From an archaeon (GTDB lineage: Archaea; Asgardarchaeota; Hermodarchaeia; Hermodarchaeales; Hermodarchaeaceae), in NCBI GenBank assembly GCA_016550485.1, contig JABXGV010000043.1:1-9533 (forward strand): a DNA stretch of 9,533 nucleotides, given 5' to 3'. The notes below the pieces were generated by a model. That model was not told the DNA's origin. It was given only the letters and a program-made list of their open reading frames with translations, and searched no databases. Below are positions 1-6,040 of the stretch, piece by piece (position 1 is the first letter of the stretch; each line of letters opens with the position of its first letter). The position numbers were made by a program, and so were the translations under genes.

Positions 1-510
1 ACCACCAGAAAGGCGTCCAGGAACATGGTGGAATCGGTCGCCCAGACCCACCCTCTCGAGAAGTTCTTTGGATCGGTCTTTACGCCAGCGCTTAGGCAGG
101 CCCGCAATACGGGCACTAAGTTCTACGTTCTGGAGAGCAGTCATGTGGTGCAACAGGTTATCAACTTGGAACACAAAGCCGATGAAGCCACGGCGCGCTG
201 AAGTGATCTCCCGGTCCTCCAGCTTGGAAATATCCTGTCGAATATTACTCCAATAGACTTGACCTGCGCTCGAACGAAGAGTGCCTCCAAGAATGTTGGT
301 CAAAGTGGTCTTTCCGCTGCCTGAGGGTCCCACGATTACGACGATCTCCCCCTCAAAGACCTGCAAGGAAACACCACGCAGCGCAACAGTCTCAATCTCT
401 CCGGTCTGATAGATCTTAATCAGATCCTTGGCCATAATCACGAGATTCTCCGGGACATCCGCGAACCTTTCTTCTTCCACTAGCCCGGTTGTTAGTTTTT
501 GTACTGTCAT
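1..510 (-). CDS. ABC transporter ATP-binding protein, MacB/LolD type (second ATPase of the operon; C-terminus beyond window)
   Basis: The visible 170 codons form the N-terminal part of an ABC ATPase that would power the FtsX-type permease encoded just upstream. Residues 61-69 are the Walker A loop GPSGSGKTT. Q115 in GFVFQVDNLL is the Q-loop. The window ends exactly inside the signature motif (LSGG, residues 167-170), so Walker B, D-loop and H-loop cannot be seen. The chosen ATG at 510 lies 25 nt after the permease stop and has GTGAT (516-520) five nt upstream, a plausible archaeal Shine-Dalgarno. An in-frame ATG at residue 26 (433-435) begins MAKDLIKIY, where many LolD/MacB-type ATPases start, so the first 25 acidic residues may be an extension or untranslated. 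Family assignment is secure from the motifs; the transported substrate is unknown. Confidence 0.95.
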   Translation of the reverse strand, partial: MTVQKLTTGLVEEERFADVPENLVIMAKDLIKIYQTGEIETVALRGVSLQVFEGEIVVIVGPSGSGKTTLTNILGGTLRSSAGQVYWSNIRQDISKLEDREITSARRGFIGFVFQVDNLLHHMTALQNVELSARIAGLPKRWRKDRSKELLERVGLGDRFHHVPGRLSGG

Positions 511-535
511 TTTGTATCACATTTCCTTTTCTTGT

Positions 536-3457
536 TTAGAGGTTTCTGAGTACGCGCCCTACTTCGGTTCGCCCTGCGCGCCGGGCGGGTATGTATGTTC
601 CTATAATCATTCCTACTATCACGACTCCTAGTACGATTAGTAATAGCATCCCGGGTAGGGTTAGTGGGAAGGGTACAACGAAGGGATAGGGGAATAGGTT
701 GAGAAGGACGAACATTAGGAACCAGGAGAACACGCTACCTAGGACTATACTGACTAGGAAGGAGGCGAGGATGAGTCCAAAGAACTCGCCAACCACAACT
801 GATATGATTTGGCGGCGGGTTCCACCTACCGCTCGCATGATGGCATATTCTGTTTGCCTCTCAGCGACGATTACTCCGACAAAGAGTGTTAGAGCTATCA
901 GGCTGATGCTCAGGCATGCGAGGAAGCCGATGGAGAGGATGCTGATGACGCCCTTGTTGAAAAGGTAACCTTCAGGATAAGCTTCCTCTACGGAGAAGGT
1001 GAAGGGCGAGTAAATCCTGGTAGCAAACCCTATGCTCCGAATGTTATCCATTATGACTTCGGTGTCAGCACCATCCTGTTGAGACGCGAAGAACAGGGAG
1101 GTCTCGCTGACATTTAGATTCTGAAGGTATTGCATATTGATAAGGCCAAACACTGCCCCTTCTTGGAAACTAAAACCGCCAGCGCCATCGGTTTGGTCAA
1201 TTGGTCGCGATGGGTCCGCGAAATCGAAGTATCCTAGTCCTGGAGCACTGTGACCAAGACCAACGATTTTGAAGCCACGTGTATAGATGTCGCTCCCAAT
1301 GTATAAGTCGATTGCGACCTCACCGCCGACACCCCGTTGTAATCTTTCAGCTAGGGTTGATGGGAATATTATTCCGTTTGATTGGGTCTTCAATCGCTCC
1401 AGTACAATGTCATAGCCTTCCCCAATCATACTGCTTGGGTCCCAGTTTCCGATGGAGGCATACTGGTCCACGTTAATTCCTATGAGATTAATTGAATAGG
1501 TGCCAAGCACGGAGTAGGTTCTGATTACTGGCATTACATCTTCAACGCCAGGTACTGCAGCGATTTCAAGGGAACGGTTGATGGGTACAGGACCACTTTC
1601 TATTCGGAGATCCGCTCCAATGAAATACTCTAGTTGTCGGTAGGCGTTGTCCTGTACGGTCTGCGCTTCTACAACAGAGAAGACGGTGATTGAGAAAGTG
1701 AAGGTGAGAATTAGAAGGAGGGGGACGATTCTCGTTCTTCGGGTCCTCATGCTCTTTACAAATATACTGGTTTTTTCGCCGAAGAGTGGGCGCAGCAGCC
1801 TTGAAATTCCTGCAATCCCCCGCCGTACAACTCTAGAGCCGGAGTCACAGAGAAACACCCAGATAATAACAGCATAGACGAACTGTACGACAGCCACACT
1901 TGGACTAGAGGGCAGAAGAAATATTAAGAAAATGAACAATACGAGGAAGACGATGCAGCCGATGAGGTACATCACTGTTACCCCAATGTCTGATTCGCCA
2001 ACAGGGGTGATACCGGTTAGAGCCTGATATATTTCAGTGCGAAGGAAGCTACGTACGTAAATCATAGAGAATACAAGGGGTGGGATAAGGCAGGCGATGA
2101 ATGATATAAGCCAAGTTAGAGGTTGGAGTCTCACGACGGCGAGGAAACGGAAGAAGATGCTCAAGTCAAATTGTAGGAACCCTGTCGAGGCGGGAATTAG
2201 GCATCCAATGAGTAGACTAAGCATTGTGCCCAGAACCAACCCTATGATTCCAATGACGATAAATTCCAAGATGAAAGCGGCATAGAGCTGGCGGAAGCTG
2301 GCGCCACGGGCCCGAAGAATCGCTACTTCAGCTCGGCGGCCACTAAGAAAGATGTTTGTAGCAAATGTGGTCAGGAAAACTGAGAGAACTATCACTGGTG
2401 CTACTAGCACACCCATGGTACGCCGTGACTGGTAGGCTTGGATATACTGTGCTAGATATACAATTTGGCGCTCTCCACCAACAGCCACATTGTTAAGGAA
2501 GTCTACTTCCATTAGAAGTTTGTAGTTAAGAAGAAGTTGAGGGACGTTCTCAATTCCTGCTGTGAGAGCCTCTTCAGGGTCAGCTCTGATGAGAAGTTTA
2601 GGTTGCATCACGGAACTAGTAAATACCTCTAGATCTACTTCGGGTTGGTCACGACTCATAATAATTCCGTCATTCCAACCAAACACTCGCTCTTCACCTG
2701 AACTTGGGTAGTTTCTTCGTTGCCTTCCAGAGAAGGCATTATAGAGGACCTTATCTTCGGGCTCAATACTGTAGATGCCCACCACCTCAATTCCCGTAAG
2801 GTTCAACCGGTTGATTTCACCAAGGGTCGCAGGATAAGGGTTAACAGAATATGATTGCGCAAGGGCAAAATCAATAGTATCTCCTAAGCCGATGGTAATG
2901 TTCAGAATGTCATAGGCGTCCTCGATGAGTCTTTCGCTGACCAGACATTGGTCAGGCTCCACTGAGAAGGAGCCGGTTACGTTAGACTTCTTCTCTATGA
3001 CTGCAAGTAGGTCATTTGAGACAAATAGAACTTCCGCATCCTTGATGTCATAGCTGTAAGGATAGGGAGCGCTAGCTGGCATATATGGAGCACTGTCGTT
3101 CATATCCCCGATACCCAAGAACCCGTACGTACTGTGTACGATATATGAGGACTCTGTTAAGTATTGAGCTCGCGCCCATGTTTGAATAGCACTAATGCTT
3201 GGGGGATTTGTATGAATTGGTTGGACGCTGAACTGGAAGATGTTGTCTTCAAAGTAGTCATCGATGGCTACTCTAGTGCCTGTATCGGTCCAAACAAAGA
3301 CGCTAGCGACTAACGCAACGCCAATTACTACGCCTAGCAGGAGGCTTAAGGTTCGCATCTTGTGTTTGCGGACGCTGCCTCCAACATAGCTGACAACATA
3401 CCATCCGCTGCCAGTTTGTCCGACCAGTGGCGTGGTCGACGAAGACTTGCCGCTCAA
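536..3457 (-). CDS. Two-domain FtsX-type ABC transporter permease, about 10 TM segments, 973 aa
   Basis: This is an integral membrane permease of the MacB/LolC/FtsX (type VII) superfamily, whose members drive extraction or movement of lipids, lipoproteins or peptides through conformational coupling. Hydrophobic segments lie near residues 38-56, 349-371, 395-421, 447-467, 494-516, 520-537, 577-597, 836-864, 886-914 and 934-954. The pattern is two repeats of one TM, a large loop and three TMs, joined by two linker TMs. Loops 57-348 and 598-835 should be extracytoplasmic. FtsX-type cytoplasmic segments are seen twice: RRAEVAILRARGASFRQL (374-391) and ERQTEYAIMRAVGGTRRQI (866-884). The protein ends YIPARRAGRTEVGRVLRNL. 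The start is TTG, chosen because AGGTG at 3466-3470 sits 8 nt upstream and the gene begins 5 nt after the preceding ATPase stop. The next in-frame ATG (residue 34, codon 3356-3358) lacks a well-spaced SD. Substrate is not inferable. Confidence 0.93.
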   Translation of the reverse strand: MSGKSSSTTPLVGQTGSGWYVVSYVGGSVRKHKMRTLSLLLGVVIGVALVASVFVWTDTGTRVAIDDYFEDNIFQFSVQPIHTNPPSISAIQTWARAQYLTESSYIVHSTYGFLGIGDMNDSAPYMPASAPYPYSYDIKDAEVLFVSNDLLAVIEKKSNVTGSFSVEPDQCLVSERLIEDAYDILNITIGLGDTIDFALAQSYSVNPYPATLGEINRLNLTGIEVVGIYSIEPEDKVLYNAFSGRQRRNYPSSGEERVFGWNDGIIMSRDQPEVDLEVFTSSVMQPKLLIRADPEEALTAGIENVPQLLLNYKLLMEVDFLNNVAVGGERQIVYLAQYIQAYQSRRTMGVLVAPVIVLSVFLTTFATNIFLSGRRAEVAILRARGASFRQLYAAFILEFIVIGIIGLVLGTMLSLLIGCLIPASTGFLQFDLSIFFRFLAVVRLQPLTWLISFIACLIPPLVFSMIYVRSFLRTEIYQALTGITPVGESDIGVTVMYLIGCIVFLVLFIFLIFLLPSSPSVAVVQFVYAVIIWVFLCDSGSRVVRRGIAGISRLLRPLFGEKTSIFVKSMRTRRTRIVPLLLILTFTFSITVFSVVEAQTVQDNAYRQLEYFIGADLRIESGPVPINRSLEIAAVPGVEDVMPVIRTYSVLGTYSINLIGINVDQYASIGNWDPSSMIGEGYDIVLERLKTQSNGIIFPSTLAERLQRGVGGEVAIDLYIGSDIYTRGFKIVGLGHSAPGLGYFDFADPSRPIDQTDGAGGFSFQEGAVFGLINMQYLQNLNVSETSLFFASQQDGADTEVIMDNIRSIGFATRIYSPFTFSVEEAYPEGYLFNKGVISILSIGFLACLSISLIALTLFVGVIVAERQTEYAIMRAVGGTRRQIISVVVGEFFGLILASFLVSIVLGSVFSWFLMFVLLNLFPYPFVVPFPLTLPGMLLLIVLGVVIVGMIIGTYIPARRAGRTEVGRVLRNL

Positions 3458-3462
3458 TATCT

Positions 3463-4221
3463 CTACACCTGCTCTGTATATTTGCTGGTTTCGGTATGGA
3501 GTTTACCATAGCGTAGCAACAACACGCGGTCTGCCGCACTTGCCGCATCTGGATCGTGAGTAGCTACAACGAGTGCCATGTTATAGTTGTGAGCTAAATC
3601 CACGAAGAGTTGGATAATTTCTATTCCGGTTGCAGTGTCAAGGTTCCCAGTCGGCTCATCTGCGAGGAGAATCACCGGCTCGTTTGCCAGAGCACGTGCT
3701 ACAGCGACGCGCTGCATCTGACCACCCGACATCTCGTTCGGGTACTGTTCAGCGGAATCTCTCATCCCCACAATATCTAGGAGTTCAAGTGCTCGCTTGA
3801 TTCTCTCAGCCTTGGGCTTCTCGTCGAAAATCATAGGAACTTCAACGTTCTCTCGTCCATCAAGGATGTCTAGGAGGTAGAAGCCTTGGAATACGATACC
3901 GATTTTATGGCGGCGGATAAGAGAGAGTTCGTCATCACTCAGACCACCTAGAGTCTTGTCATCGATTTGAATTTCGCCAGAAGTCGGTTGGTCCAGACAG
4001 GCTAGGAGATTGATGAGAGTGGTTTTCCCGCTGCCACTGGCACCAACGATGGCAACCATTTCGCCGGTTCTTACTTCAAAATCTATGCCCTTAAGAACCT
4101 CAACTTTGACATCAGCGTCTTCGTAGGTTTTGTAGACATCTTTACACCTAATGACAGTTCTCCCTTTAGGTCTCGATTTCGGTTTAGCTTTCGGTTTAGC
4201 TTTCGGTTTAGCTTTCGGCAT
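3463..4221 (-). CDS. ABC transporter ATP-binding protein, MacB/LolD type, with Lys/Pro-rich N-terminal tail (252 aa)
   Basis: A complete ABC ATPase and the first gene of the transporter operon. Counting from the ATG at 4221, Walker A is GASGSGKTT at 60-68, the Q-loop Gln is 112, and the signature is MSGGQ at 164-168 (Met in place of the usual Leu). Walker B is VILLADEP at 183-190 with catalytic Glu189, the D-loop is GNLD at 192-195 and the H-loop His is 222. All catalytic elements are present. Residues 1-21 form a basic tail of repeated AKPK units encoded by a perfect 12-bp repeat; LolD/MacB ATPases normally lack it. A GTG at 4233 in the same frame would add four residues, but it overlaps the AGGTG that best serves as SD for the ATG (9 nt spacer), so the ATG is preferred. 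The stop is 5 nt before the permease TTG. The protein probably pairs with the second ATPase to energise the permease. Confidence 0.96.
   Translation of the reverse strand: MPKAKPKAKPKAKPKSRPKGRTVIRCKDVYKTYEDADVKVEVLKGIDFEVRTGEMVAIVGASGSGKTTLINLLACLDQPTSGEIQIDDKTLGGLSDDELSLIRRHKIGIVFQGFYLLDILDGRENVEVPMIFDEKPKAERIKRALELLDIVGMRDSAEQYPNEMSGGQMQRVAVARALANEPVILLADEPTGNLDTATGIEIIQLFVDLAHNYNMALVVATHDPDAASAADRVLLLRYGKLHTETSKYTEQV
3466..3470 (-). promoter_or_regulatory. Shine-Dalgarno AGGTG deciding the TTG start of the permease
   Basis: AGGTG lies within the last sense codons of the upstream ATPase (CAG GTG TAG) and 8 nt before the TTG at 3457. It matches the core of the archaeal SD consensus GGAGGTGATC. 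Its placement supports the TTG start and suggests translational coupling of the two genes. Confidence 0.6.
4177..4218 (-). repeat. 12-bp tandem repeat, 3.5 perfect copies, encoding the AKPK tail
   Basis: On the plus strand the unit TTTCGGTTTAGC occurs at 4177-4188, 4189-4200 and 4201-4212 with no mismatch, followed by a half copy TTTCGG at 4213-4218. Read on the minus strand it encodes alternating Lys-Pro-Lys-Ala at the extreme N-terminus of the ATPase. Identity at the nucleotide level, including third codon positions, points to recent expansion by slippage and possible length variation between strains. Confidence 0.95.
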
Positions 4222-4222
4222 A

Positions 4223-4236
4223 TAGGTGAACACCTA
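4223..4236 (-). promoter_or_regulatory. Ribosome binding site of the ABC operon inside a short dyad
   Basis: The SD core AGGTG (4231-4235) is 9 nt from the ATG at 4221. It is part of the inverted repeat TAGGTG-TT-CACCTA, which ends just before the start codon. In RNA, four or five pairs around a short loop could mask the SD; in DNA it could be a small operator. The SD role is well supported by spacing; the regulatory role of the dyad is inference. Confidence 0.5.
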
Positions 4237-4262
4237 GATAGAGGGTTGATGAGAGTTGCACA

Positions 4263-4280
4263 ATAATCAATAATGATTAT
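4263..4280. repeat. AT-rich inverted repeat overlapping a TATA-like element (candidate operator)
   Basis: ATAATCA (4263-4269) and TGATTAT (4274-4280) are perfect 7-bp inverted arms around the spacer ATAA. On the minus strand the dyad overlaps the TATA-like TTATAA at 4277-4282, which lies 56-61 nt upstream of the ABC operon ATG. This is the position expected for an archaeal repressor site that blocks TBP/TFB or the start site. No regulator gene is visible in the window. Confidence 0.45.
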
Positions 4281-4307
4281 AAGTTAAAGCCTTGTGCAAA
4301 GAACTCT

Positions 4308-4320
4308 TTAATATAATTTC
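4308..4320 (-). promoter_or_regulatory. BRE/TATA-like promoter element upstream of the ABC operon
   Basis: The minus strand reads GAAATTATATTAA, with a purine-rich BRE-like GAAA followed by TTATATTAA (4308-4316). Archaeal transcription normally starts about 25 nt downstream of the TATA centre, which would put the start near 4286 and give a leader of about 65 nt. A second TATA-like element (TTATAA, 4277-4282) would give a leader of about 33 nt. Either or both may be used. The rest of the 185-nt gap (4222-4406) holds the TGCACAA motifs and no gene that I can support. Confidence 0.5.
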
Positions 4321-4406
4321 GTTTCCTGCACAATCCTGATAGAATTTAGCCAAACGCTTTGATAGGTAGTACTTTCTCCTTTTGCCAGGGTTTCTATGAT
4401 GAGATT

Positions 4407-5990
4407 TCACTTGACTGGCTTCAACCTAGGAATCATTCGGCTAAGTTCGAGTGACAGGAGACGGGGAACTTTGCCCTGCCCGGGAACTTTTCCTAATTGC
4501 TGAAGCACAGCCTCAAAACCACCTGGCTTGACTGGAATTAGAATTGGAGGAGATAACACGCCGTTTTGGCGCTGGGAGTTATAATACAAACCATTACTTC
4601 TCAGATGCGTGTCGACAACACTGACAAACTCGTCGATATCGTCTGGAGGCTGTGTGAATTCGACGAAGAGATGGTAACGAATCACCGCCGCTGTGACCTC
4701 AGGAAACAGCGAAAAATCCACGAAAGTGAGGCCTTGCTGTTCACAGGCCTCTTCTAGCGCGCGGAGAAGCATCTCCTCGCTCACTCTTTCTCCCACAACA
4801 TTCACCAAGGCGGTCCGCCTACTGATGTCCCCAAAGACCGGTGGATCCAATGCGCTGAAGGTGACGAAATCACCGATATCAAACCTGTAAAAGCCGCCAT
4901 TGTTTGTTACAATTACACGGTAGGGCGTGTGCAGCTTCACATCACGCAAAGGCACAGGTTCAGCATCTTTCTCTTCTTCCGGGATGAATTCCAAGAAAGT
5001 GAAATCGACAAGTGGGAATATACCCTTGTCAGGGTAGACCTGAATTCCGATGGACGCCTCAGTCGCGGAATACGACTCCCAAATATGACAATCACCTAGA
5101 AGGTCTTTGATTATTCGCCGGTGTTGAGTAACAGACATTCCACCTGAACCGAACACACAGAAATTAGGCCAAAGCTTGCGCAGATCTATAATTCCGTCCT
5201 GAGAAATCCGTCGGAGCTCGTTCTTTGTGCCGTTACCCAGCTCGGGGTCCGCGAGTAAGCGGTCGTAATATTCTGAGTGGATTTTGAGTAGAAGCGCGAC
5301 CATGTTTGCGGTGACAGCTGATGTAAATCGGATATCCGCGGCAACAGCATGTCGTGCGGTCTGATAGAACTTTTCTCCCCAGTCCAGGACCCTGTCTACC
5401 TCCCTAGGGGGAACCCGGCGGCTCCCTAGGCCTGCTATCGCCTCTTGGTACCTCTGCAGCCGTGGTGGAAGAGGGAGATTAGAAATCGCTCCTGAGAAGT
5501 ATGCCACATCGTATTCACCAAACTTCTCGCCAGTACTAGGAGGAGCAGCTAAGGTTAATACAGAACCATCCATAACTTCATAGCATCCAGTATGGACAAG
5601 GAAGAACGCGCCCATAAGTGTCCCTTCAAGGATAACCTCTTCAACCCGCTGCCACCCTAAAGGGTAAACCTTCGAGGTGCCGGTTGTCCCAGCTGTAGCC
5701 AGAAAATAGAGAATCTTATCCGGGAAAAGCACGTTCTGCTCTCCCTGCTTACAACGACTAATGTAGGAATCCATGCTATCATAATCTGTGAGAGGTACCC
5801 TGTGCTGAAAATCCTCGATGGATTTGATGTCTGCGAATCCATACTGCTTACCATACACTGTTCCCTTGTTGCGCCTCAGTATTTTCCTCAAACAATTCTC
5901 TTGAGCAGCTGCAGGATCCTCCAACCTTTTCAAGGCAGGTCGGCATGTTTGCTCATAAAACAACTTCACTAGGGATTCACGTGACATCAT
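4407..5990 (-). CDS. GH3-family adenylate-forming protein (putative acyl-acid amido synthetase), copy 1, 527 aa
   Basis: A member of the GH3 branch of adenylate-forming enzymes. Characterised plant relatives activate a carboxylic acid with ATP and join it to an amino acid; the roles of prokaryotic members are mostly unknown, so the reaction is inferred. The phosphate-binding motif TAGTTGTSKVYPL is at 99-111, the A5-like motif SYSATEA at 306-312, and YRVIVTNNGGFYRFDIGD at 357-374, which matches the plant VTxxAGLYRYxxGD block. GERVSEE (400-406) marks the hinge to the C-terminal lid, and GKVPRLL near 506-512 corresponds to the plant C-terminal YKxPRC block. No signal peptide or membrane segment is seen, so it should be cytosolic. 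The ATG at 5990 is chosen because it aligns with the starts of its two neighbours and has GGTGA (5998-6002) 7 nt upstream; an in-frame TTG at 6008 would add six residues. It begins 50 nt after copy 2 and is last in the GH3 array. Confidence 0.9.
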   Translation of the reverse strand: MMSRESLVKLFYEQTCRPALKRLEDPAAAQENCLRKILRRNKGTVYGKQYGFADIKSIEDFQHRVPLTDYDSMDSYISRCKQGEQNVLFPDKILYFLATAGTTGTSKVYPLGWQRVEEVILEGTLMGAFFLVHTGCYEVMDGSVLTLAAPPSTGEKFGEYDVAYFSGAISNLPLPPRLQRYQEAIAGLGSRRVPPREVDRVLDWGEKFYQTARHAVAADIRFTSAVTANMVALLLKIHSEYYDRLLADPELGNGTKNELRRISQDGIIDLRKLWPNFCVFGSGGMSVTQHRRIIKDLLGDCHIWESYSATEASIGIQVYPDKGIFPLVDFTFLEFIPEEEKDAEPVPLRDVKLHTPYRVIVTNNGGFYRFDIGDFVTFSALDPPVFGDISRRTALVNVVGERVSEEMLLRALEEACEQQGLTFVDFSLFPEVTAAVIRYHLFVEFTQPPDDIDEFVSVVDTHLRSNGLYYNSQRQNGVLSPPILIPVKPGGFEAVLQQLGKVPGQGKVPRLLSLELSRMIPRLKPVK

Positions 5991-5997
5991 AAAATGC

Positions 5998-6002
5998 TCA
6001 CC
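5998..6002 (-). promoter_or_regulatory. Shine-Dalgarno GGTGA deciding the start of GH3 copy 1
   Basis: GGTGA sits 7 nt before the ATG at 5990 and downstream of the alternative TTG at 6008. It therefore favours the ATG, which also agrees with the alignment to the paralogues. A weak TATA-like stretch, AAATATTAA (6023-6031), lies upstream in the same gap and could provide a separate promoter, but the evidence for that is slight. Confidence 0.6.
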
Positions 6003-6040
6003 AAGCAATTCCTATCCCTAACTTAATATTTCTCGCTAGG

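Larger units (their letters stand above)
4256..4334. promoter_or_regulatory. Three TGCACAA motifs at exact 35-bp spacing flanking the promoter elements
   Basis: TGCACAA occurs on the plus strand at 4257-4263 and 4327-4333, and inverted (TTGTGCA) at 4292-4298. Motif starts are 4257, 4292 and 4327, two equal steps of 35 bp. The first two form a longer inverted pair, TTGCACAA/TTGTGCAA (8 bp, 4256-4263 and 4292-4299), bracketing the downstream TATA-like element. The upstream TATA-like element lies between the second and third. This looks like a multi-site operator, but that is inferred from arrangement alone. Confidence 0.4.

Noticed and set aside
68..3548. Several plus-strand and one minus-strand open frames of 60-90 codons over the transporter genes
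   Set aside because: They lie in other frames of the strongly supported ABC genes, have no recognisable domains, and show arginine/serine-rich composition typical of antisense or shifted reading.
4335..4406. Intrinsic terminator after GH3 copy 1
   Set aside because: No GC-rich hairpin with a T-run on the transcribed strand is visible. Termination there, if any, is not readable from sequence.
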